From Agaribacillus aureus (GTDB taxonomy: Bacteria; Bacteroidota; Bacteroidia; Cytophagales; Cyclobacteriaceae), in the NCBI GenBank assembly GCA_030442055.1, contig JAUJEB010000014.1, positions 97,472 to 161,471 on the forward strand: DNA of 64,000 nt, read 5' to 3'. Of this stretch, positions 8,866-16,745 are shown one piece after another. The position numbers and the translations under genes are program-made. Positions within the stretch are counted from its first letter, which is position 1. Every line of letters starts with the position of its first letter. Below the pieces are notes generated by a model. That model saw only the letters and a program-made list of their open reading frames with translations. It had not been told where the DNA came from and did no database searches.

Positions 8866-9354
8866 ATGCCAACCGCAATGATCCGTAATTTAAGTAAAAC
8901 CGAAATTGAGAAGGTGCTTAGTAGCCACTATGTAGGTCGCATGGGATGTTGCGATAACAATACACCACATGTAATTCCTATCACGTATTATTACGACAAA
9001 AAGACCAAAAGCATCATTAGCCACACAAGAGAGGGCATGAAAAGTAAAATATTCCGAAATAACCCAAGCGTTTGCCTGGAAGTGGAAGAATTTGAGAACC
9101 TGTGCAACTGGAAGAGTGTCGTGGTCTATGGCAAGGTAGAAGAGCTTACAGGTGTTACAGCCCGCAATGCCCTGCACATCTTTGTCGAGAATCTAAAAAA
9201 GATCATCAGAAAAGTTGACAATATGCTCGTGTCAAAAGTATCTGATATTTCACATTCCACCCATCCTAATAACAATGCGATTATTTACCGTATCAAGCCT
9301 ACCAAAATTTCAGGCAAATTTGAGTACGAACCAGAGGAGTTGGTGCCAGCCTGA
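8866..9354 (+). CDS. Pyridoxamine 5'-phosphate oxidase-like FMN split-barrel protein
   Basis: From ATG 8866 the protein has 162 residues. It begins MPTAMIRNLSKTEIEKVLSS and goes on with HYVGRMGCCDNNTPHVIPITYYYD, the classic first strands of the FMN-binding split barrel. HTREGMKSKIFRNNPSVCLEVEEF follows, then the WKSVVVYGKVEEL strand. Such small proteins bind flavin, F420 or heme and act as reductases or in nitro-compound or heme handling. An in-frame TTG at 8767 would add 33 residues with a hydrophobic stretch, but homologs start near the chosen ATG (or the ATG at 8878). The exact reaction is unknown. Confidence 0.85.
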   Translation: MPTAMIRNLSKTEIEKVLSSHYVGRMGCCDNNTPHVIPITYYYDKKTKSIISHTREGMKSKIFRNNPSVCLEVEEFENLCNWKSVVVYGKVEELTGVTARNALHIFVENLKKIIRKVDNMLVSKVSDISHSTHPNNNAIIYRIKPTKISGKFEYEPEELVPA

Positions 9355-9364
9355 TACCTGACAA

Positions 9365-9378
9365 GCCTTTTAAAAGGC
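9365..9378. repeat. Perfect 14-bp palindrome
   Basis: GCCTTTTAAAAGGC starts 11 bases after the stop of the split-barrel gene. It is self-complementary with no loop. It could act as a weak terminator or a protein site; no T tract follows it directly. Confidence 0.35.
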
Positions 9379-9532
9379 AACAATGTTATCGTGCACGGAT
9401 AATAACCGTCATTCAGGAATTATTTTTTTTATAGGTGAAATAATTTAAATTGCCTTCCTGGCAATCCTTGAAGACCACATTTGAAGAATAAGCAAGTGGA
9501 AGTGTTATTACCCTGCATCTATTTGTCGTGAT

Positions 9533-10765
9533 ATGATAAAAATACTCATGTTTGGCTGGGAATACCCTCCCAATATCACGGGAGGCTTGGGGACGACATG
9601 TTATGAGCTTACTAAAGCATTAACAGGGAAAGGTGTTGGGATTAATTTTGTAATGCCCCAATCCATTGAGGGCAATGGTCTTCACGCTTCTGGTCAAAGC
9701 ATTATCAAAATCGCCCAAAAAAGTAAGGAAAATTTGCTACACACTTTAAGCGATCTACATCACCTGCTAAGCATTCCTTCGAAGCTATCTCCTTATGCGC
9801 TACAACCTGATTTATCTACTGTAGAACAAGAGCAAGCGTTAAATAATCAGCTACAAAGTGAGTTAGATCACTTTACCACGTCGTCATCAAGCGCCATCAA
9901 AGGGTTGGATTATGACCTTATACACGCCCATGACTGGCCCACCTATGGCGCTGCTTTGCAGGCGCAAAAGGTAAGCCATAAACCTTTGATTTTACATGTT
10001 CACTCAACCGAGGCAGACCGCCGTGGCAACCATATGAACCGGCTTATCTTCGAGCTGGAAAAAGCTGGTTTTACCATGGCCGATAATATCATCACCGTCA
10101 GCAATTACACAAAAAACACACTCATCGACCATTACCAGGTCGATCCGGAAAAAATCGAGGTGATCTATCACGGGGTTCCGTCGGGATTTGACAACAGTGA
10201 AAGGACCGCCAACCTTCCGGAGTTTAATGAAAAAATCATCACATTTTGTGGGCGCATAACCTGGCAAAAAGGGCCTTCCTATTTTGTAAATGCCGCTTTC
10301 AAGTTGGCAGAGGAAAATGATCAAATAAGATTTATCATGGCCGGGGACGGCGACTTAAGGGAAGAAATGATAGAACTTACCGCTGATCTCGGCCTGAGCA
10401 GGCGGTTTCACTTCCCGGGTTTTTTAACCCGCGAAGAGGTGAAAAGACTATGGCAAATAAGCGATCTTTTAGTGATGCCTTCGGTATCGGAACCTTTTGG
10501 GCTTACAGCCCTGGAGGCCATGGCAGCGGGAGTTCCCGTTATCATCAGCCGGCAATCAGGCATTTCAGAATTATTTCCGCATATTTTGAAAGCAGATTAT
10601 TGGGAAACCCATACCCTGGCCACATTAATCCACCAATTGATCAATGACCCACAAATGATCGCTCAGCAAAAAGAGAAAAATCAGACGCAGCTGGCCAGGC
10701 TATCCTGGACAACGTCCGCAGAGCAAATTATCAAGCTTTATCATTCCCTCAAACCAAGACTATAA
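9533..10765 (+). CDS. Glycosyltransferase family 4, glycogen/starch synthase-like
   Basis: The 410-residue protein opens with ILMFGWEYPPNITGGLG, the N-terminal glycine loop of glycogen-synthase-like transferases. It also has HAHDWPTYGAALQA, VSNYTKNTLI, the C-domain start TFCGRITWQKGP, and the donor-binding EPFGLTALEAMAAGVPV with the E-x7-E motif (about residues 320-330). It is predicted to use a nucleotide-sugar donor in the cytoplasm to build an alpha-glucan. It lacks the usual length of GlgA (about 480 residues) and fits GT4 better than GT5. One base separates its stop from the start of the GH57 gene, so the two form one unit. Confidence 0.88.
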   Translation: MIKILMFGWEYPPNITGGLGTTCYELTKALTGKGVGINFVMPQSIEGNGLHASGQSIIKIAQKSKENLLHTLSDLHHLLSIPSKLSPYALQPDLSTVEQEQALNNQLQSELDHFTTSSSSAIKGLDYDLIHAHDWPTYGAALQAQKVSHKPLILHVHSTEADRRGNHMNRLIFELEKAGFTMADNIITVSNYTKNTLIDHYQVDPEKIEVIYHGVPSGFDNSERTANLPEFNEKIITFCGRITWQKGPSYFVNAAFKLAEENDQIRFIMAGDGDLREEMIELTADLGLSRRFHFPGFLTREEVKRLWQISDLLVMPSVSEPFGLTALEAMAAGVPVIISRQSGISELFPHILKADYWETHTLATLIHQLINDPQMIAQQKEKNQTQLARLSWTTSAEQIIKLYHSLKPRL

Positions 10766-10766
10766 T

Positions 10767-11957
10767 ATGAAACATATTTGTCTTTATTTTCAGGTACATC
10801 AACCTTTTCGCCTAAGGCAAATCTCTTTTTTTAATATCACCAACAAGGTGCCCTATTTCAATGATGCATCCAATAAACAGATCCTTCTTAAAGTAGCCAA
10901 AAATTGCTATCTACCGACCAATAAATTGTTCCTGGAACTGCTGAAGCAATATCCTTTCCTGAAACTGTCCTTCAGCATTTCGGGAACAGCCATAGATCAA
11001 TTCAAAAAATATGCCCCACAGGTTATTGAGAGTTTTCAGGCGCTACTGGAAACGGGTTCTGTAGAACTTTTATCCGAAACCAATTGCCATTCCCTGGCCT
11101 GTGTTAAAGGCAAGGCGTTTTTCGTTAACGAAGTTACCGCTCACCGGCATAAGATGAAGGAGGTTTTTGCTTACGAACCAAAAGTTTTCAGAAATACAGA
11201 ATTAATCTATTCCAATAAAGTCGGTTCCTGGGTAAAAAGCCTGGGTTATGAGGCTATGTTGACGGAGGGTGCCGATAAAGTGTTAAACGGCAGGAGCCCC
11301 AATCAGCTGTATCATCATTCGACAGACAACAACCTAAAAATACTACTCAAAAATTACCGGCTAAGTGATGACATCGCTTTTCGATTCTCCAACCGCAAGT
11401 GGCCACACTGGCCGTTGACCGCTGAAAAATTTGCCGACTGGATACATCAATTGCCCGACAGTGAGGAGATTATCAACTTATTTATGGATTACGAAACTTT
11501 TGGCGAACACCAATGGAAAAGTACGGGCATTTTTGAATTTCTGGAAGATCTTCCGGGAAGTATCTTAAAATACAAAGACCACACCTTTATAACACCCTCT
11601 GAAGCCGTTGCCAAACTCAAATCCAGAGACAGCTTCAGCGCCCTCACACCTATCTCCTGGGCGGATGAGGAAAGGGATTTGAGTGCCTGGCTGGGAAATA
11701 ACATGCAACTGGAGGCCTTTGACTTTTTATATGCGCTGTCTAAAAAAGTGAACAGGACAAATAATGATGAAATGTCAAGGATATGGGACTATCTACAAAC
11801 CTCGGATCACTTCTACTACATGTCCACTAAAACCCTCGATGACGGCGCTGTCCATGCCCATTTCAGCCCCTATAACTCTCCGCATCAGGCCTTCACCAAT
11901 TACATGCACGTCCTGATGAACTTTGAATATCAATTGGATAAGCTACTAAGGAGATAA
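10767..11957 (+). CDS. Glycoside hydrolase family 57 (alpha-amylase/4-alpha-glucanotransferase type)
   Basis: The 396-residue protein begins ICLYFQVHQPFRLR, the conserved first region of GH57. FRNTELIYSN carries the likely catalytic glutamate, and LFMDYETFGEHQW the second catalytic carboxylate region. There is no signal peptide, so it works on intracellular glucan, which fits its neighbour, a GT4 synthase-like enzyme 1 base upstream. The same GT4-GH57 pairing, often with a debranching enzyme, is known in Bacteroidota; no debranching gene is in this window. Hydrolase versus transferase activity cannot be told from sequence alone. Confidence 0.88.
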   Translation: MKHICLYFQVHQPFRLRQISFFNITNKVPYFNDASNKQILLKVAKNCYLPTNKLFLELLKQYPFLKLSFSISGTAIDQFKKYAPQVIESFQALLETGSVELLSETNCHSLACVKGKAFFVNEVTAHRHKMKEVFAYEPKVFRNTELIYSNKVGSWVKSLGYEAMLTEGADKVLNGRSPNQLYHHSTDNNLKILLKNYRLSDDIAFRFSNRKWPHWPLTAEKFADWIHQLPDSEEIINLFMDYETFGEHQWKSTGIFEFLEDLPGSILKYKDHTFITPSEAVAKLKSRDSFSALTPISWADEERDLSAWLGNNMQLEAFDFLYALSKKVNRTNNDEMSRIWDYLQTSDHFYYMSTKTLDDGAVHAHFSPYNSPHQAFTNYMHVLMNFEYQLDKLLRR

Positions 11958-12149
11958 TGACCCGTTTAAACATACATGATTTAAGGCTCCGACGCTTCGT
12001 ATTTTATTCCTAACGGGTTACCAACCGGCCTTTTTTACATAAAAGTCACTTGGGATTAACAACAAGATTTCGGCGATTTTAGTTGTTAGCAACTATAGTG
12101 GCCGATCATTAAAACATATGTGTAACAACCAAATTAAGGATCAGAAATC

Positions 12150-12380
12150 ATGTTCGATTTTTTTCAATTTGAGGCGTGGGTACAAGATATTCAGATATTG
12201 TGGATCGTTATCGGCTTCCTTATCTTCGCTCAGATCATTTCAATCATAAATCAGTTATCGCTGGCCCGGAAAAACCGAAAATTCGCCAATCAAATCCGGG
12301 AAATGAGAAAGCATATTCAGTTTTTATCTGTACAAGGACCCCGTGAGCAGGCCGTGATGGGTTTGTCCAAAAATGCCTGA
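12150..12380 (+). CDS. Small single-pass membrane protein, unknown function
   Basis: This 76-residue frame has one strong hydrophobic helix (ILWIVIGFLIFAQIISII, about residues 17-36). A basic, amphipathic tail follows (ARKNRKFANQIREMRKHIQF). An AAGGAT about 10 bases before the ATG could serve as ribosome site. It stands alone between the GH57 gene and the fatty acid hydroxylase gene. The protein-like composition argues that it is real. No family is recognised. Confidence 0.5.
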   Translation: MFDFFQFEAWVQDIQILWIVIGFLIFAQIISIINQLSLARKNRKFANQIREMRKHIQFLSVQGPREQAVMGLSKNA

Positions 12381-12543
12381 TGCGGTATCAAAATATTTTC
12401 AAAATGATTATATGGCACCCGTCATACCTCCCACCAAAATGCATACACCTACGGCTGAGCGTCCATCGCCGCAGGTCAATCCCCAATATGCTACCGTTAG
12501 TACAGCGGCATCAGGTCAATAGTGGCAATTACCTAAATACAGC

Positions 12544-12599
12544 ACCGAAAAATCATGTCAGTTGTTTCAATCACCATGTTTTTTTAGGTGGTTTTCGGT
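12544..12599. repeat. Inverted repeat upstream of the fatty acid hydroxylase gene
   Basis: ACCGAAAA (12544-12551) and TTTTCGGT (12592-12599) are perfect 8-bp arms 40 bases apart. They lie in the 297-base gap between the small membrane protein and the hydroxylase gene. The gap otherwise holds no convincing gene. A 73-codon frame from 12380 overlaps the previous stop but does not look like protein. Confidence 0.3.
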
Positions 12600-12677
12600 A
12601 GATCAGGTTAATTTATTAGTTTTATCTGTAAAATAAAGCCAGACTGTTGCTTTGTGGCATCAATCAACTAATTGGAT

Positions 12678-13448
12678 ATGTCGCTAATTGAAACATTCAA
12701 AAATATCATAATAGTCGATTTCCTGCGGTATTTTATTCCGGCGAGCATTGGTTTTTTGTTGTTTTGGATCTTATTCAAAAAAAGGCTGCAACATCGCTTT
12801 ATTCAAAAAACAAGACCAAAAATCGCCAGGCTATGGGCTGAATTCAAATATTCTATGAGTACCGTATTCATTTTTGCCGGCGTGGGACTAGGTGTCGTCA
12901 CCGCAAAAAAATACGGGGTTTTTCATATTTATGAGTCAATAGCGACATTTGGATGGGTATACTTTTTTGCCAGTCTTTTTTTTATGATTTTATTTCATGA
13001 TTTCTATTTTTACTGGACGCACCGGTGGATGCATCATCCAAAAATTTTCAAACATGTTCATCTCGTTCACCATTTAAGCACCAATCCCTCTCCCTGGGCT
13101 GCTTATTCATTTCATCCCATTGAAGCATTTATTCAAGCCTTGGTGCTCCCGATTTTACTATTTATGCTACCACTGCATAATTTGGTCATCTTCATTTTTT
13201 TAATTTATATGATCACAAGAAATGTCTGGGGGCATCTGGGCTATGAGCTATTGCCAAAAAAATTTATCAACTTTAAATGGCTTAATTGGCATACTACCAC
13301 TACCCATCATAGCATGCACCACCAATATTCCTCCTGCAATTTCGGTTTGTATTTTACCTGGTGGGACAACTGGATGAAAACGACACATAAAAAATACAGA
13401 GAATCGTTTGAGGAAATCACTTCTCGTCCCAATAAGGATACCAATTGA
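12678..13448 (+). CDS. Fatty acid hydroxylase / sterol desaturase superfamily membrane enzyme
   Basis: The 256-residue protein has several hydrophobic segments (about residues 12-33, 57-78, 90-112, 150-180) and the diiron histidine clusters of the family: HDFYFYWTHRWMHH, HLVHHLS and THHSMHHQY. It should insert oxygen into a lipid at the membrane using a diiron centre. The start is set at ATG 12678 because a TTG at 12672 adds only two residues. The substrate (fatty acid, carotenoid or hopanoid/sterol) cannot be told. It is monocistronic. Confidence 0.9.
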   Translation: MSLIETFKNIIIVDFLRYFIPASIGFLLFWILFKKRLQHRFIQKTRPKIARLWAEFKYSMSTVFIFAGVGLGVVTAKKYGVFHIYESIATFGWVYFFASLFFMILFHDFYFYWTHRWMHHPKIFKHVHLVHHLSTNPSPWAAYSFHPIEAFIQALVLPILLFMLPLHNLVIFIFLIYMITRNVWGHLGYELLPKKFINFKWLNWHTTTTHHSMHHQYSSCNFGLYFTWWDNWMKTTHKKYRESFEEITSRPNKDTN

Positions 13449-13626
13449 TTTTGTTAATTAATGCAATACCAATAAAATCAAGACTTGCCATATCGATATA
13501 AAATTCAAATGGAAAGTGTATCAAACAAACATTTCTGAATGCCCAATTCAAATGGCAGTTTTCAAACACCTGATATTTTGCATAAAAGGGTCTGGTTGGC
13601 TTTCAAACAGACATCACAACAGGTTG

Positions 13627-14145
13627 TTATTCAACTATATCGAGTTCCCACTTTGTTTGTATGTCTCTAAGACTGTTCTTTACTGCGGATTTAGCCGAAA
13701 GTACCATCATGGTGGCACCTCCAACCACAGCAAGGGCCTTTCCCATGGCGCTAAGCCCTTCTCCTTCCACAGATACGGTCTGGCAATTTGGACAAGGATC
13801 TTCTTCCCGTGTGAATGCGCTAAAAAAAATTGCACTACCAAACCCACCAAGAATAAAACTTCCAAAACCGGAACCCTTTTTCTTTTGTCCAATTGACTTT
13901 AACGTCACTATAGCCACCAATTCATTATTCACCGTAATAGTATCCGAATCAATTTTATCCAGTATGCCAATCCTGGATTTCGATTTATCTTTTAGCAAAT
14001 AAGAAATCCTCATTCCCTCAGTCAAAAAAAATTCCTTTCCCGTCTCCTGATTTGTAAGTCTGATTTTCTTTTGGGCCTGACCTGCAACGGTGGTCAAAAT
14101 AAGAAGTAATGGTATAAAAAAGAGTTCCCTGGTGATCCAATTCAT
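13627..14145 (-). CDS. Secreted or membrane hypothetical protein
   Basis: The 172-residue protein starts with a signal peptide (hydrophobic core FFIPLLLILTTVAG, cut near AQAQ). A beta-rich domain of about 70 residues follows (LTEGMRISYLLKDKSKSR, IGILDKIDSDTITV). Then come two short glycine/alanine-rich hydrophobic segments (GSFILGGFGSAIFFSAF and MGKALAVVGGATMMVLSA) that may be membrane hairpins, separated by a CPNC pair. The N-terminal part resembles small envelope proteins common in Bacteroidota. No function is known. It is transcribed towards the hydroxylase gene. Confidence 0.7.
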   Translation of the reverse strand: MNWITRELFFIPLLLILTTVAGQAQKKIRLTNQETGKEFFLTEGMRISYLLKDKSKSRIGILDKIDSDTITVNNELVAIVTLKSIGQKKKGSGFGSFILGGFGSAIFFSAFTREEDPCPNCQTVSVEGEGLSAMGKALAVVGGATMMVLSAKSAVKNSLRDIQTKWELDIVE

Positions 14146-14475
14146 AAAAATTCGCTTCCTTAGATTTTCCTAAATACTTTATTCCTGATGGAGGTAGTTT
14201 TTAGGCTAAAATTCGAAAATATATTTCACCGATTTGAATTCCAACATAAAAAGTATTATTTATTTGGACAAGAGGGCATCACTTCCGGCATTATGGTATG
14301 CTGTCTATTTAAACCTAACGGGACACCTCTGGAAATTTTGCAAATACCAAACAAAAAATTGTTCATCCACGAACAACTTTTAACTTTTCGGACGCTGATT
14401 TGCCTCACCCCATAATAAAGCCACCTTGTTTACAGTTATTATTCACAGAAAGTTCCACGCTATTTAAACTGTGTT
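14146..14475. other. Divergent intergenic region upstream of the PBP-fusion operon
   Basis: This 330-base stretch lies between two divergent units and should hold the promoter of the operon that starts at 14476. A 75-codon plus-strand frame at 14188-14415 covers much of it. Its composition is only weakly protein-like, so I do not call it a gene. Confidence 0.4.
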
Positions 14476-14655
14476 ATGTATATGAAAACCACCGAAAAGT
14501 ACGCTGACAAGGTGAAGCAAATTGCTATGCCAAATACTTCGACCTCAGAAACGCAAGTAGACGAAACTTCGTCACCCGCCCCTTACCCCAGGGATATTGT
14601 ATTGATGCGTATCCGCCATATTCTTAAATCGGCGCAGGACGTTGTCTCATCCTAA
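14476..14655 (+). CDS. Small protein (59 residues), first gene of the PBP-fusion operon
   Basis: The frame runs from ATG 14476 (or ATG 14482, two codons on) to TAA 14653-14655. The product is soluble and basic towards its end, with MYMKTTEKYADKVKQIA at the start and PRDIVLMRIRHILKSAQDVV at the end. The middle is rich in Ser, Thr and Glu. It ends 15 bases before the next gene on the same strand, so it probably belongs to the operon. No family is recognised. It may be an accessory or assembly peptide for the membrane proteins downstream. Confidence 0.5.
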   Translation: MYMKTTEKYADKVKQIAMPNTSTSETQVDETSSPAPYPRDIVLMRIRHILKSAQDVVSS

Positions 14656-14670
14656 TTAAATTTTTGTAGT

Positions 14671-15948
14671 ATGAAAGATCTGCAAAATTACACCACGGTC
14701 TTGCGAGACGTAGGACTGGACAGCACCCCGGAAAGAGACGAATCGGGTTTATACCATTGGTCCGATGGGCAGCTTGAAATACTCACGCAAAAAGAATTCA
14801 ACGATCTGCGCATCAACCAGGGAAAAATTGACAGGACAAATGCATCACTCAAGGCACTATCAGAAGAAATACTGGCCTTTGAGGCACCTACCCAGGCTTT
14901 GGAACAGGAAGGCAATGGACTGCTCGGCGGCAATGAGGATGAGATCCGGGACCAGCAGGCACAGCTCGATCAATACAAGGCTTCTTTGGCACAACTCGAC
15001 AAGGACATGCTCCTTCGCGGTCATATTCCACCAAATGAAGCGCCTCCTCCTGAAGCACCCGTGGCTCCTCCTAAAAAACGCAACAGGGTTACAGGCAGAG
15101 AAATTTTAGGGTTCCTGCTGATATGGGTAATCGGGGAAGTATTTATGACCTACGTGCAGTGGCAAAGCTTGCGGGATGGCAGAGGCATCGAAGACCTGAT
15201 AGTTCGCAGTATTTCCCTGGGTGTGGTGCTCTTTTTGATCCACCTTGTGGGCAGGTTTTTTAAACGCGACCGGCGACCGGTCCATATGGTCTTCCTGGGG
15301 TTTAGCTTCCTGATGTTATTCACGATGCTTTTAGGGCCTCTGTTATTAAATGAAGCATATCCACCTATTGATGGAAATGCAGACGTGGCTGCACAGTGGT
15401 CTTTACAGGAGGAACCAGCGACCACCCCCGCAGAAACGGTCTCGCCCTATCCTTTTTGGGTTAATTTTTATCGAAAAAATGACATGTTACCGGGTATTTT
15501 CGTGTTTCTGTTTTTTGTAATCATGCAAACCTTCCCTAAAAGCAAACCTAAAGAAATTGAACCTGTACTTCCGCAATTGGAGCCCGAGTCAGGTAAAAAC
15601 CAGATCGAGGAAAGGCGACAATACTACCAGCAACAAATAAAACAGATCGAAAATCAGCTAAAGGAGCTAAAAGAAATTCAGGCCAATGCCATAGCCCCAA
15701 ACACCAAACAGCTACACAGCATCCTGGACGAGCTCCAAGCCAAGCAATCGGAAGTAATGGCATTAAAACGGGAAAAGGATCACCTGTTAATGGAAAATGA
15801 CCACTTACTGCGAAAATTGGAAATGCACTTAAAGCGCTATCAGACTGAATACCTTAATGTGTTGAAAAATGATCAGGTAAAGGCACTGGTGGTTCAGCCT
15901 GTCTGGCCCACCATGCAGGACCTTAAAACCTATTTTAACTTATCATAA
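14671..15948 (+). CDS. Coiled-coil membrane protein of unknown function
   Basis: The 425-residue protein has an N-terminal coiled coil (about residues 45-120, with QAQLDQYKASLAQLDKDM) and a proline-rich linker (PPNEAPPPEAPVAPP). Four predicted transmembrane helices come next (about residues 146-166, 176-197, 209-228 and 273-292). A C-terminal coiled coil follows (about residues 310-405, with QQQIKQIENQLKELKEI). Both coiled coils probably face the cytoplasm. It is followed after 12 bases by a lipoprotein gene and then by the PBP fusion, so I infer an envelope complex. No known family was recognised. It could organise oligomers or recruit cytoskeletal or septal partners. Confidence 0.75.
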   Translation: MKDLQNYTTVLRDVGLDSTPERDESGLYHWSDGQLEILTQKEFNDLRINQGKIDRTNASLKALSEEILAFEAPTQALEQEGNGLLGGNEDEIRDQQAQLDQYKASLAQLDKDMLLRGHIPPNEAPPPEAPVAPPKKRNRVTGREILGFLLIWVIGEVFMTYVQWQSLRDGRGIEDLIVRSISLGVVLFLIHLVGRFFKRDRRPVHMVFLGFSFLMLFTMLLGPLLLNEAYPPIDGNADVAAQWSLQEEPATTPAETVSPYPFWVNFYRKNDMLPGIFVFLFFVIMQTFPKSKPKEIEPVLPQLEPESGKNQIEERRQYYQQQIKQIENQLKELKEIQANAIAPNTKQLHSILDELQAKQSEVMALKREKDHLLMENDHLLRKLEMHLKRYQTEYLNVLKNDQVKALVVQPVWPTMQDLKTYFNLS

Positions 15949-15960
15949 AGATAACCAACC

Positions 15961-16737
15961 ATGCGACTCCTAAATCTTTCTATAGCCATAGCCTTCTTCA
16001 TAATGCTTGACGGGTGTAATGCATTAACGGAATGTGAAAACGTTAAGCCACGCGAAGCCATTCTTTTGATAGATGTAACAGACAAGCAGCTATTTGACGA
16101 TATTGAAGCAGACCTCAATGCCAACCTTCCTACTTTTATGGCCAAAACCGGACTAGGTGAAATCGCTCCCTGCGAAAGTTTTACCCTCACACTGGTACCC
16201 ATCAGCGCCAGGGAAGGATTGCAGGCAGCATCCGAAACGATTGCAATTAAACGCAAGGGACAAAGTTACCAGGCCGAAAGGCAGCAAGCCAATCCGGCCC
16301 CCCTGGTGAAGCTGTTGAAAGCGCAACTGGCCGCTTTCAAAGCGCTCACCGACGATGAGACTATTACCTCCGGCAGCAGTATTGCCAATGTAATGGTGAA
16401 GGCGCTGACACACGCCAATCTTGAGGCCGAAACAACGCTTATCATCTTTTCGGACATGATTGAAAACAATCAATACCTCAACATGTACCGCAATATCCCT
16501 TCTGCTGAAAACCTGGCAGAGGTGCTTCCGCAATTAATTGACCCGCTGGTGCTGGAGGAATTTCAGGTTCGGCAAAGAGAGGGGTTAGATGCCAATATTA
16601 TCATTGTATGCAAGGACAGTCCCAACGTTAAAGTCAACGCGAGACAACGGGAGGTGAAGAGCTTTTGGGCAGGACTATTGGCCGAGATGAGGCTGCGCAA
16701 TGTGCAATTCATGGATAATCTTACCAATATAAACTAA
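15961..16737 (+). CDS. Lipoprotein with VWA-like fold
   Basis: The 258-residue protein has a lipoprotein signal peptide with lipobox LDGC (Cys19). After it come EAILLIDVTDKQLFDDI and, further on, TTLIIFSDMIENNQYLNMY, with IIIVCKDSPNVK later. These strands and the acidic ends of the first and second are typical of a von Willebrand A fold. The canonical DxSxS metal site is altered to DVTDK, so metal binding is uncertain. It sits 12 bases after the coiled-coil gene and 8 bases before the PBP fusion. It may be the periplasmic partner that regulates or localises the synthase. Confidence 0.65.
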   Translation: MRLLNLSIAIAFFIMLDGCNALTECENVKPREAILLIDVTDKQLFDDIEADLNANLPTFMAKTGLGEIAPCESFTLTLVPISAREGLQAASETIAIKRKGQSYQAERQQANPAPLVKLLKAQLAAFKALTDDETITSGSSIANVMVKALTHANLEAETTLIIFSDMIENNQYLNMYRNIPSAENLAEVLPQLIDPLVLEEFQVRQREGLDANIIIVCKDSPNVKVNARQREVKSFWAGLLAEMRLRNVQFMDNLTNIN

Positions 16738-16745
16738 ACCTGCCA

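Noticed and set aside
12380..12601. 73-codon frame overlapping the stop of the small membrane protein
   Set aside because: The overlap looks like coupling, but the product has random-like composition and an inverted repeat runs through its end.
13516..13896. Plus-strand frame of 126 codons near the secreted hypothetical gene
   Set aside because: Most of it is antisense to the 172-residue gene, whose signal peptide and residue pattern are more convincing.
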